Source of the DNA: Azolla caroliniana
Taxonomy: Eukaryota; Polypodiophyta
Assembly (NCBI GenBank): GCA_043228905.1
Contig: JBHGNT010000009.1
Span: 21,948,001-22,012,000, forward strand
Length of the DNA stretch: 64,000 bases
Reading direction: 5' to 3'
Position numbers and translations under genes: made by a program. The notes beneath the pieces were generated by a model. It did no database searches. It saw only the letters and a list, made by a program, of their open reading frames with translations, and was not told the DNA's origin. This document shows positions 29,440-39,527 of this stretch, in pieces; the stretch's first letter is position 1; every line of letters begins with the position of its first letter.

Positions 29440-30018
29440 AGGCGAAAAACCTGTAGCATAATGTTTAGTCGAGTTATAACAAAATTCTATAGTGTCCAAG
29501 GGATCAACCCAATCCTTCTTATCCATCTAAACATAACACCTCAAGTAATCCTCAAGTCCTTGATTAAGGCATTCCGTTTGCCCATCTATCTCGGAATGGT
29601 TCCATGCCCGTGAGTCGAAACAAATCTTGCCAAAAGTCACTTGTGAAGCAAGCCTGGTCTCAATTCAAGATTATTGTCGATGGAAATCCATGATAATTGA
29701 AAGCATATTTGAAGAAGACCTTGGTCATGACGTGGGCCGTTAGCGGTGGCTTCATTGCCACAAAATGAGCTTGTTTGGTCAAATAGTCGACTACCACCAA
29801 CATGGTGTTCCACCCATGTGATGGAGGAAGATTCATCACAAAGTCCATGCTTATAATGTCCCAAGGTACCTTTACGACCACATTGCTTGTAGTACTCCTT
29901 TAAGTTGCCTATGCAAACCTTTTATCGTTTTGCATGTTGGACACGATCGAACGTACTCCTCAATTTCCCTTCTCGTCCTGGGCCAATACTAGTGTTCCTT
30001 TAATCTTTCATAGGTTCT
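29440..30018 (-). pseudogene. Ty3/gypsy integrase relic (part 1)
   Basis: The minus strand reads YWPRTRREIEEYVRSCPTC (zinc-binding end of integrase) near 29990-29930, then PWDIISMDFVMNLP, MLVVVDYLTKQAHFVA, FNYHGFPSTIILN, FTSDFWQDLF and, in a shifted frame, DGQTECLNQGLEDYLR. Stops and at least two frameshifts are present. It continues, after the insert at 30019-31137, with RNase H at 31614-31405. Confidence 0.85.
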
Positions 30019-31137
30019 TGTTTGTTCTTGTTGGCCGAAGAAGAGTATGATTCGGAGGCAGAGGTGTGAACCAGAAGATAAAGACGGAGAGATATAGGAT
30101 ATTATAGATAATTTGTATTAAGGAAATGACGGATCTGGATAGATGTACTGATCCGGATCCACATTGTTGAAGGACTTCTATGTGTTGGCCGAAGTACAGA
30201 TAAACGTCATCCCAAAGTTGCTCGAATAATTTGAAGATGATCAATTGTAGGCCACACTGGAGTTGGAAGTATATGAGCGGAAGAGAAGGCGGAAAGAAGT
30301 AGGGCAGAGGGCAGAACAAATAAACATTTGTGATGAAGATCAACAGTTGGAGCCAAGGACCTCAACATAGTAGCAGTCGGAACCTCAACCAGAGACACAA
30401 CTGGAGCAACGAGTAGAGTAAGCACCCAGACAACAACAGGGTGAGGAGGAGCAATGACAGTAGCAGTCGGAGACAGAGAGAACGGAACCTCAATCGGAAT
30501 CACAAGTAAAGCAATCAAAGTCGAAGATGCAACAATAGTCGGTGAATGAAGAAGAACGGCTGGAGCCAATGGACCAAAGTATCCTAGACATACTTGACAA
30601 GGAGTGAAGGAGTTGACCCGTGGGTTTCGACGTGCAATGCACTGTCCCACGGGCGTGCAATGTCTTGGTTGAAGAAGAGTATGATCCGGAGGTGGAGGTG
30701 TGAACTGGAGGATAAAGCCGGAGAGATATAAGATATTATAGATCATTTGTATTAAGGAAATGACGGATATGGACTGATGTACCGATCCAGATCCACACCA
30801 TTTTGTAATCAGGTAGCCAGATGAGGCACCGTTTTGTGACTTTACCGGATGCCTATATAAAGGGTCCGGATTGATTGTATCTAGGGCGGAAGTAATGCAA
30901 GTTAAGTTATTGATTGTCTATCTTGTTGTCTATCTTGAGTACTTGTGGTCTGTGCCTATATCTTGTTATCTTACGCGTGTAATTGATTGCCGGATACGGT
31001 GTATGTATTCCGGAAAGTAACCGGATAAGTTTATAAGTGTAAAGAAGCGCTCATCCATCTCTCCAACCACACTTTTGGAGAAGTATTCCGAAAAGGGATA
31101 CCTTGTGTTTGTGGCTGAGTCCGGCTCAGGATAAACA
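30019..31137 (+). mobile_element. 1.1-kb LTR-type insertion with internal direct repeat
   Basis: It starts TGTTTG and ends ATAAACA. It is flanked by GTTCT (30014-30018) and GTTCC (31138-31142), an imperfect 5-bp duplication. Removing it rejoins the gypsy integrase frame. The segment 30035-30165 (GAAGAAGAGTATGATTCGG … GACGGATCTGGA) repeats at about 30671-30800. The right part (30657-31137) is LTR-like: CCTATATAAAGGGTCCGG and TATCTTACGCGTGTAATT match the solo LTR at 21238-21656. The 490 bp between holds a degenerate Gln/Glu-rich coding trace. It is best read as a deleted element with partial 5' LTR and complete 3' LTR. Confidence 0.65.
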
Positions 31138-31142
31138 GTTCC

Positions 31143-31614
31143 CCATGTTCCGTCATTTTGCAATCATGCACTTCCGCTAGTAGAAGACGTTTCAAAGCTA
31201 TGCCATTTGGGACATATATTGTTTCATGAGCATAGAAGACCCCTTAAACAATTGAGGAGTGGTTTACCCCATGCGCAATTCCACAAGAAGTTGCTTGACT
31301 TCTGGGTCTTCACTTTGAGCTTGCTTTATTTGCTCTACAAGAGCTCCATGTTCTAGTAGACTAATGGTGTTTAGTCTACTTAATGCATTAGGCATGACAT
31401 TGTTCTACCCTACCTTGTGTACAATCTCTACATCAATTTCAGCCAAGAAATCTAGCCATCTTGCTTGTTTGAGAGGTAACTTCAGTTTGGACTGAAAATA
31501 CTTTATGGAGATGTTATCGCTATAATAAACCTTGGTGGTTTTATCTTGCACATAATGGCGCCACTTTCTAACTGCATAAACTATAGCGATCATTTCCTTC
31601 TCATGTGTGGCCAT
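31143..31614 (-). pseudogene. Ty3/gypsy RNase H relic (part 2)
   Basis: From 31614 on the minus strand: MATHEKEMIAIVYAVRKWRHYV, KVYYSDNISIKYF and LKQARWLDFLAEID, the C-terminal RNase H signature of gypsy elements. A degenerate linker with stops follows down to 31143. It is the upstream part of the integrase relic at 29440-30018. The element's RT, protease and gag are not found upstream (31615-32136 shows no coding). Confidence 0.85.
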
Positions 31615-32136
31615 CGTCCAACATTATTCGCCCAACATATCTACCTTATGACTCTCGACATTATTTGCCCGACATTACGAACATTTGATAACACAAATTT
31701 GCACATCATAGGGCAATTTAGGACACAAAATTTGTCGAGATTATAATGAGTCTTCAATCTATTATGGGGTGCTTAGTTAAGGGTATATCATGACATTCAA
31801 AAAGGGTGCATCACAATTCTTATTAAAAATAATGTCTACCTAACTTTATTGAGTATTGGAAAAAAAAAATATTTTAATTGTCTAATGCAAATGGATTCCT
31901 TCCAAACAAAATCTCTAGGAACCATAACAACTCCATTGAAGGCCGCTTATCCAACACCCATAAAATCCATCCAACTTTTACATCCTATGGATTTGGGTCA
32001 CTCTAACTAATCATCCAACGATCTAACCATAAATCTTACCCTATGAACATCAATTGACTGTAATCTAATGTTTCAAAGTGTGTTAGATGAACATCAACAA
32101 TAGGCTTGCATATCTTTGATAGTGTGATAAATGTCA
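31615..32136. other. Noncoding interval between two gypsy elements
   Basis: AT-rich, with no convincing coding, RNA gene or repeat recognised. It ends at the LTR start at 32137. Confidence 0.6.
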
Positions 32137-32599
32137 TGATAACACTCACATCATGCATCGAAAGGATGATGACACTCACATTATGACTCGAAAGGATTTG
32201 AACCCACGACCTTGTTGTACACATGTCAAATCCTTAACCATTGTATTAATATTCTTATATGTATAGTCTCTAGAATATGAAATCTAATATCATAGGAATA
32301 TTCTATATTACTCTACATTCTAGAATGACCTAGAATATTCTAGAGTGTTCTATACCACTAGAACCTTCTAGAATACTCTAGAGATCTTCTAGATTACTCT
32401 ACATTCTAGGATAACATAGAATATTCTAGAGTGTTCTCTATTACTTATAAATAGGGATCTACCACCCATCCCAAACCTAAATTGGTTCAACGCCATTTTG
32501 TAGCCTACTCTTTGTAATCCATTTTACGCTTCAATACAATAATTCTCTTCAATTATCTCTCTATCTCTTTTTCTCTCTTTCTCTCTCTCAGTCTTGACA
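32137..32599 (+). repeat. 5' LTR of the gypsy element
   Basis: TGATAACACTC…AGTCTTGACA, 463 bp. It contains the TATA-like CTTATAAATAGG at about 32436-32447 and, upstream, many CTAGAA/TTCTAG motifs. A pyrimidine (CTCTCT) tract precedes the 3' end. The sequence after it (GTTTGAACCAATT) is not the usual initiator-Met primer site; the primer tRNA is not identified. Confidence 0.93.
32296..32373 (+). promoter_or_regulatory. Heat-shock-element-like array in the gypsy LTR
   Basis: Inverted nGAAn units occur in phase. GAAccTTCtaGAA at 32361-32373 is a perfect three-unit element. GAAtaTTCtaGAgtgTTC at 32333-32350 has near-perfect units. TTCtaGAA at 32318-32325 and GAATATTC at 32297-32304 add more. The array ends about 65 bp before the TATA box. 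This spacing and order is what heat-shock factors bind in heat-responsive promoters. Whether it works in this plant is an inference. The 3' LTR (about 37607-37684) has the same array. Confidence 0.6.
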
Positions 32600-32687
32600 G
32601 TTTGAACCAATTTCTTTCCTTTCATCTCTTCGTCTTCCACAAATCCTAACAAGTTCTCTTCTTCCTTCTCCTCTCCTCTCGTAAGCT

Positions 32688-33812
32688 ATGGAGTCCGTGA
32701 GCAAACAAGAATACATGCGTGTTCTTTCTGAGCTCGACATGCTCACGAATAAATTTGTGGCATTAGAGCATGAGAATCAAAGGCTACTTGGAGATCTACA
32801 ACACGTGAGCGCCGAAAAAGCTCAACAATATGAAGAATTATCACAGCGGGTTCATCAACTCGAGGCGACTATATTGTCATTACGTGAGCAAGCGTCGGGG
32901 GCTCAGAACTCCCCTAGAGAGCCAAAGGTCAGCCTCCCTGCCAAGTTTGATGGTACGAGGTCTTTATTTCGAGGCTTTTTGAATCAAGTTCGTCTAGTTA
33001 TTTAGCTACATCCCAATCGGTATCCAACTGGTGCTGCTCGTGTGGGATTAGTGGGAACTTTGCTATGCGGTACGACATTAGCATGGTTCGCACCACTTCT
33101 CGAGAAGAAATCACCATTGTTGGAGGATTTCGAGGCATTTGTTAAAGAGTTTCAAGCTAGTTTCGGAGACACCGACAGCACTAGGACAGCGATAAACAAG
33201 ATTCGAAGGCTCCGACAAGGAGATCGTCCCGCGTCGTCTTATGCAGCTGATTTCCGTCTCTTGGCATGTGATATCCCTTGGGATGAGGCAGCTTTAATGG
33301 ATCAATTCCGTCAAGGTTTGAGAAACGATGTCAAAGATCTTCTTCTTACTTTCCCTGAAGATCCGCAGTCACTTATAGAAGCTATTAGTCGAGCTGTGCG
33401 ATGTGATAATCGCCTATTTGAGCGACGTTCTGAGCGCCAACAAATGTTACACCGCCAACCTGAGCAGACTTATGCTTCCGTAGTCGCAACGCCTCCACAA
33501 GTTTCTAGACTCATTACAAGGGATGGCCCCACTCCGATGGAAATAGAGTCAACACAATGTCGTGAGTTGTTATCAGATGCTGAGAAGCAACGACGTCGAG
33601 TGCATCGCCTCTGCCTGTATTGTGGTGGTCCAGGACATATAGCTGTAAATTGTCCACATAAACCTAGGCGTCAAGTATACCAAGTAAGTGCCCATGAAAA
33701 CCCTACATCGAGTTCTATTGTTACTTCTAATAACATAAATAAGCCTCATAGTCCATGCCATGAGAATAGATTCGATGTCTTGAGTCAATTAGAGGATGTG
33801 TTAAACAAGTAA
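32688..33812 (+). pseudogene. Gypsy gag with zinc knuckle, one in-frame stop
   Basis: Starts ATG at 32688 (MESVSKQEYMRVLSELDM). A coiled-coil-like segment covers about residues 15-65. The gag core follows (TLAWFAPLLEK, FEAFVKEFQASFGD, NKIRRLRQGDRPASSYAADF). A CCHC knuckle CLYCGGPGHIAVNC is near 33615-33660. TAG at 33003-33005 splits the frame in the middle of the gag core. The 3' end (TAA 33810-33812) and the start of pol are in different frames, so pol would need a frameshift or separate initiation. Confidence 0.9.
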
Positions 33813-33898
33813 GTCCGGACAAAATAGGAGCCATTTGGCTGGACCATCCTAGCTATGTAGAGTTAGTTCCTAGTCGTGGTTCCATTTCATCAAATCAA

Positions 33899-36800
33899 GT
33901 GAGTCGAGTTTTTTCAGCACAAGTCGAGCTTACCACATCTACATGTCATCGAGTCCTAGCCTCTGCCCTTCTAGATTCTGGAGCCAACTCTTGTTTCATG
34001 GATCGTGAATTTGCCTTGTCACAAAACATCCTCTTGAATAAGCTTCCCAACCCAGTAGCCGTAGGAGTCATTGATGGACATCCCATAGCATCAGGAGATA
34101 TAGTCGAGGAGTCTGAGCCAATTAGGATAGTTCTTGGCAATTTGGCAAGCATAATCTCTTTCAACATTATTCGTAGTCCGGAACACCCAATAGTTCTAGG
34201 TCTCCCCTGGTTTGAACTCCATAACCCGAAGATTGATTGGATGAAAAGAACAATTGAGGAGACCTGGGAAAAAAGCACAAACCCTGCATCCCTCTCTCCT
34301 ACACGTGATAATAGATCCCCAGAGTTATCGCCCATCTCTTTACGACAGTTGCGAGAGGAAGGCGGGAACGAGGCCATGTTCGTCTTCGCAATAATAGCAA
34401 CTCCATCATCCACTTCACATGAGGCGGATATTAAACTTCTAGAGAAATACAAGGAGTTTTCAGATGTCTTTGATAAGGTGAAGGCCAATACATTGCCGGA
34501 GCATCGGCCATACGACTGCCCTATTGACTTACAACCAGGGAAAGAACCTCCATGGGGCCCAATTTATAATCTCTCCCCTGTAGAGCTAGAAACTTTGCGG
34601 GAATATATTGATGAGAATCTGGCAAACGGATTCATTCGGCATTCTAGATCCCCTGCTGGTGCACCTATCTTCTTCGTTAAGAAGAAGAATGGGACTCTTC
34701 GGTTGGTCGTGGATTATCGAGGGCTAAACAAAGTGACTATTTGGAATAGATATGCTCTACCATTAATCCCGAATCTTTTGGAACGTCTCAGTGGTGCAAA
34801 ATATTTCACGAAGTTGGACCTTCGCGGAGCATATAATCTAGTTCGGATTCGCCCGGGGGATGAATGGAAGACAGCTTTCCGCACTCACTATGGACATTTT
34901 GAGTATACAGTGATGCCATTCGGTCTCACGAATGCACCTGCTGTTTTCCAACATATGGTGAACGATATTTTTCGAGATTTTCTTGATATCTTCACTATAG
35001 TTTACCTAGATGATATTTTAATCTACTCAAAGAACCAAGAGGAGCATGATGAACATGTTCGTTAGGTACTGCGTCGACTCCGAGAATATGGTCTCTACGC
35101 AAAATTAGAAAAGTGTAGTTTCGGCCAGAATCAAGTGGAATTTTTGGGGTATGTTGTATCGTCAAATGGTATTGCTATGGACCCCATGAAGGTACAAGCA
35201 ATTTTAGAGTGGCAAACGCCCCTTTCAGTGCGTGATGTGCAATGTTTTCTCGGGTTTGCAAATTTTTATCGAAAATTTATTAAAGATTATTCCAAGGTTG
35301 TGCTTCCGCTTACTCAGCTCACACATAAAGATCGACCATTTATATGGAGTTCAGATGCAGCCGAGGCATTTGAAAGCTTAAAACGAGCATTTACAACGAC
35401 ACCTATCTTAGCACATGTCGGCCCAACAAAACGCTTCATCCTCGAAGCCGATGCATCCGATTTTGCACTAGGGAGTGTCCTCTCGCAGACTGGAGATGAT
35501 GGACAACTACACCCTGTCGCCTTTCATTCACGAAAGTTTGAAGCTGTAGAGATCAACTATGAGATCCATGACAAAGAGCTTCTTGCAATCGTGGATCCGT
35601 TTCAACAATGGCGACATTTCCTAGAAGGTTCTTCTCAGCAGATCATTGTCTACAATGATCATAAGAACCTGACTTATTTCCAAAATGCTCGAGTCTTGAG
35701 TCGGCGACAAGCCCGGTGGGCGCAATTTTTGACTCACTTCGATTTTATCATCATATATCGCCCTGGGATGCAGCAAGGCAAAGCAGATGCTCTTTCTCGG
35801 CGCTCTTATATGGAACTTCGTCTAGGGGAACCTGCATTTGAGCATCAAAAACAAATCCTTTTGGGTCCTAATCGATTACGATTAATGGTAGTTAATGCCA
35901 TAACAACTCTTGAAAATTCCACTCTTCTTGATTCCATTCGAGATCATATGGCCACTGATAATTTCGCCAAGGATGTTTTGGATCATATTGTCCCGGATCG
36001 TGCTTCTTGCTCACGGTCGAAAAATCCTCGTAATGACTATTGTCAGTTCTATTGGCATGGTGGTTTTCTATTTCGACAAAATTTATTGTATGTTCCTAAT
36101 GGTCCCCCACGGCTACAAGTTTTGCAACATTGCCATGACTCACCAATGGCTGGTCATTTTGGAGTTCACAAGACTCTAGAATTAATTTCTCGACGCTATT
36201 GGTGGCCTCACCTTCGTCATTTTGTTGAGGATTATGTTCGGAGTTGTGATATATGTTGTCGATCAAAGAATCCTCGTCACCGACCCTATGGCTTACTACA
36301 ACCACTTCCCATTCCGGAAACTCCTTGGAAGTCTATATCCTTGGACTTCATTACTGATCTCCCAGTTTCAAAAGGTTTTGATGCAATTCTCACAGTGGTT
36401 GATCGATTTACCAAAATGGCACATTTCTTGCCATGTACAAAGTCGATTACTAGTCAAGAGGCGGTTGATCTCGTTATGCGGGAGTTATTTAAGCATCATG
36501 GTCTGCCGGATGATATTATTAGTGATCATGGTCCACAATTCATCTCAAAGTTTTGGAAGCGCATGTTCAAACTTCTTCACATTTCAGTTAAGCTTTCTTC
36601 GGGCTATCATCCTGAAACAAATAGCCAAACAGAGCATACCAACCAGACATTGGAACAATATCTTCGTTGTTTCATCAACTATCAACAAGATGATTGGGTT
36701 GCTTTTTTGCACTTGGCGGAATTCGCTTACAACAACTCAGCCCATTCTTCTACAGGATATTCCCCATTTTTCGCAAATACGGGTTGTCATCCTCGGTGGA

Positions 36801-37450
36801 CGATGAATGCGCATCCAGAAGTTCCTACCAACCCTGCTGCCGAGGATCATCTTAGTCGCCTCCAAGAAATTCAAGCTAACATTCTCCACAATTTGCACGA
36901 TGCTCAATTTACACACAAGAGGCTTGCCGATCGTCATCGTCTAGACTCCTCAAAAAAGTTCCGCATTGGGGATTATGTATGGCTTCTCCAACACAACATC
37001 AAGACCACTCGACCTTGCAGTAAATTGGATTACCAACGTTTTGGTCCTTACATGATCACTGGTAAGATAAGTGATGTTGCATTTCGTCTTGACCTCCCTC
37101 CGCACATGCATCTTCATCCGGTGTTTCATGTATCCCTTTTGGAACCTTATACTACAAGTTCAATTTCGGGCCGACTTACGACACCCCCACCACCTGTCGA
37201 GTTCTTGGACGGGCCTGAATTTGAAGTTGCTGTCGTTCTCGATTCTAAAATCGTGCGCAACAAGCTGTATTACTTAGTCGATTGGCTAGGTTATACCCCC
37301 AATGATCGAACTTGGGAACCTGCCGCAAATCTTTCCAACGCTGCAGAACTCGTCAATGCATTTCATCACCAATATCCTTGTAAACCAGGTCCTAATACAA
37401 ACCCTACGACCCGTGAGACGTGTCGTCGAAGAAGGGGGATAGTATCATGA
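33899..37450 (+). pseudogene. Gypsy pol with chromodomain, one TAG
   Basis: Protease [13 protein letters not shown] near 33965; RT with [43 protein letters not shown] and active site [15 protein letters not shown] at 35063-35065 and the frame goes on with YGLYAKLEKCSF…EFLGYVVSSNG. RNase H has FILEADASDFALGSVLSQ, DKELLAIV and NDHKNLTYF. Integrase has the HHCC region (GHFGVHKTL, CDICCRSK) and DDE residues in LDFITDLP, SDHGPQFISKFW and NSQTEHTNQTLEQ. A chromodomain closes the protein (VLDSKIVRNKLYYLVDWLGY, RTWEPAANL). The terminator is TGA at 37448-37450, overlapping the LTR start. A single base change separates it from an open frame. Confidence 0.93.
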
Positions 37451-37910
37451 TAACACTCACATCATGCATCGAAAGGATGATGACACTCACATTATGACTC
37501 GAAAGGATTTGAACCCACGACCTTGTTGTACACATGTCAAATCCTTAACCATTGTATTAATATTCTTATATGTATAGTCTCTAGAATATGAAATCTAATA
37601 TCATAGGAATATTCTATATTACTCTACATTCTAGAATGACCTAGAATATTCTAGAGTATTCTATACCACTAGAACCTTCTAGAATACTCTAGAGATCTTC
37701 TAGATTACTCTACATTCTAGGATAACGTAGAATATTCTAGAGTGTTCTCTATTACTTATAAATAGGGATCTACCACCCATCCCAAACCCAAATTGGTTCA
37801 ACTCCATTTTGTAGCCTACTCTTTGTAATCCATTTTACGCTTCAATACAATAATTCTCTTCAATTATCTCTCTATCTCTTTTTCTCTCTTTCTCTCTCTC
37901 AGTCTTGACA
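37448..37910 (+). repeat. 3' LTR of the gypsy element
   Basis: 463 bp and same ends as the 5' LTR. Differences seen: a G/A in GAGTGTTC, A/G in GGATAACATAG, T/C in CAAACCTAAA and G/T in CAACGCCA. Low divergence implies a recent insertion. Confidence 0.93.
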
Positions 37911-39443
37911 ATAAGCAAGGATGAACCTCAAATCAATCATGGTCTCGAGGTGATGTTGGTGATGTAAGAGTACAATGTTGACTCTTTGGCCCCAAGTACA
38001 TCATAATAATCAGTGAACTAGGATATTTAGGGGAAACATAAATTACTTCCCTTTATAGAGATAGCTCTCTAAGTATCTATCTCTTTAAATACCTTGTTTA
38101 TTTTCAATCTTAATTATATAAAGACCGAGAAGCACCTCTTGATTTGGCACACATACATATCTCCTATAGCTTGTTTGTTGGGTATGTTAGAACCAACTAA
38201 TACCGGTTCATCATGAAGATCATTTTCACACGTGGAGAAAGATAGCCTTCTACCACCCGCCGTCGATGTCGTGAAGTTGAGGCTTTACGATATCAAAACA
38301 ATGTTAAAAATCTTAAGAAAGATATTTCCATCTTGAGCTTGCGACAAGGATTGTGTACGATTTTACAGTTCGTGAATCAAAGTTCAAAAGCCCAAGACGC
38401 AACCTCCGGAAGGATCAACGTTAGCTTCAAGATTACTTAGGACAAAAATGTAATTATATCAAAAGAGGCAGTTCAAAATCAAATAAGAACCATTTTGTAA
38501 TTTTTTAATTTATAAGAAGAAAAAAACGTCCATGTGTGAGGCGCTTTACAAACCGCCTCAACGAGGGTGGTAGGGCAGTGTCCCCCCTATAAAAGCCCCT
38601 CCAATGGTGGATGAAGGGGGAGGAGAAGAGGAGAAAGCGAGTGAAGAATCTCGCGAGGGTAACGAAGGTGCAGGTTGTAGAGAACGCTCAAGAAGATGGT
38701 GGTCTACATAATACAAGAGAAGAGCTAGAAAAAAAGAGGGGGAAGCAAGGAAAAGAAGAGCGTTGAAGTGATTTATCTCAAACACTTATTCTCAAATAAA
38801 GCGTGAGTTCAAATTTTGCCAAATTAGTTTAATATGTTCTGTAACACAAAGAAAGTTTTGTAAGTGGTTTATTTCATAAGCCTTATTTCTAAAAGAGGAG
38901 GAGCTAAGTTTGAGTCTTGCCAAATAACTTTTGGCAAACATTTACAAATAAATTTCTTTCGTGACAACGTCGATGAGGTCACATCTATCTTGCCTTCTTG
39001 CCATCGCACCATTCGCGATTACGCATTGTCATACCAATCATCCTCGAGTCACAGAACCCCAGCAGTTACGACACACAACCGCAATCTTTACAACATTGAG
39101 AGCGCACCTCACAGAAAACCTATGAAGCTCCACAACAACCAACAAAGTCAAGCTAATTCGTCAAAGCTCTCTCTAAGAGTCCAAGGGCTTTCCCCAAAAC
39201 CAGAGAGAACGTCCAATCGATTTGGGAAGGGAAAAATGGAACATCAAATTTAGATATGTGTCGATACAATGAGTTTGGTCTACCAAGAAGAAGTTACACA
39301 ATCTGTCTTTGTAGCAAGGTTGATCAGAAAAATAATGGTAACGAACCAAGTGTAGTATAAAACCCCAAAGGAACAACAAGATTGAAAAAACAGTTTTAAA
39401 ATCCCTACAAACTCTTGAGGTAAGATCTTATTCAAATATGAGG
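37911..39443. other. Intergenic DNA with an isolated TATA-like box
   Basis: AT-rich, no convincing gene. CCCCTATAAAAGCCCC at about 38585-38600 looks like a strong TATA box preceding a purine-rich transcript-like stretch, but no ORF or LTR structure follows. It may be a decayed promoter or LTR. Confidence 0.4.
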
Positions 39444-39527
39444 GTCGTAAAACTACCACTCTTTCCTTTTCATAATTGGTTACCTGACACTCATGGGGAG
39501 GCTCATTACAATAAATGTATGTTACTC
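39444..39527 (+). pseudogene. ndhD: Short plastid ndhD-like fragment (nuclear plastid DNA)
   Basis: Twenty-eight codons read [20 protein letters not shown] and then HYNKCMLL. In plastid NdhD (NAD(P)H dehydrogenase-like complex subunit 4) the conserved piece is close to KLP…[20 protein letters not shown], so about 23 of 28 positions agree from memory. Mitochondrial Nad4 has WLPEAHVEAP instead, so a plastid source is more likely. Homology stops abruptly at both ends. This is a short, diverged insertion of organelle DNA. Confidence 0.6.

Larger units (their letters stand above)
32137..37910 (+). mobile_element. Young Ty3/gypsy chromovirus-type element
   Basis: A 5,774-bp element with two 463-bp LTRs that differ at only about four positions by eye. 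Gag, protease, RT, RNase H, integrase and a C-terminal chromodomain are present in that order on one strand. Two TAG stops (33003-33005 in gag, 35063-35065 between RT and RNase H) are the only breaks I see. No clear target duplication flanks the element (…ATGTCA on the left, ATAAG on the right), so a flank may have rearranged. The LTR carries heat-shock-element-like motifs. Confidence 0.92.

Noticed and set aside
30207-30746. 179-codon minus-strand frame inside the 1.1-kb insert
   Set aside because: Val/Pro-rich antisense of a degenerate Gln-rich stretch, no motif.
36222-36806. 194-codon frame inside gypsy integrase
   Set aside because: Out-of-frame shadow of the integrase domain.
38585-38600. 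Strong TATA-like CCTATAAAAGCCCC as promoter of a gene
   Set aside because: No ORF, exon chain or LTR partner follows; kept only as a note in the intergenic entry.
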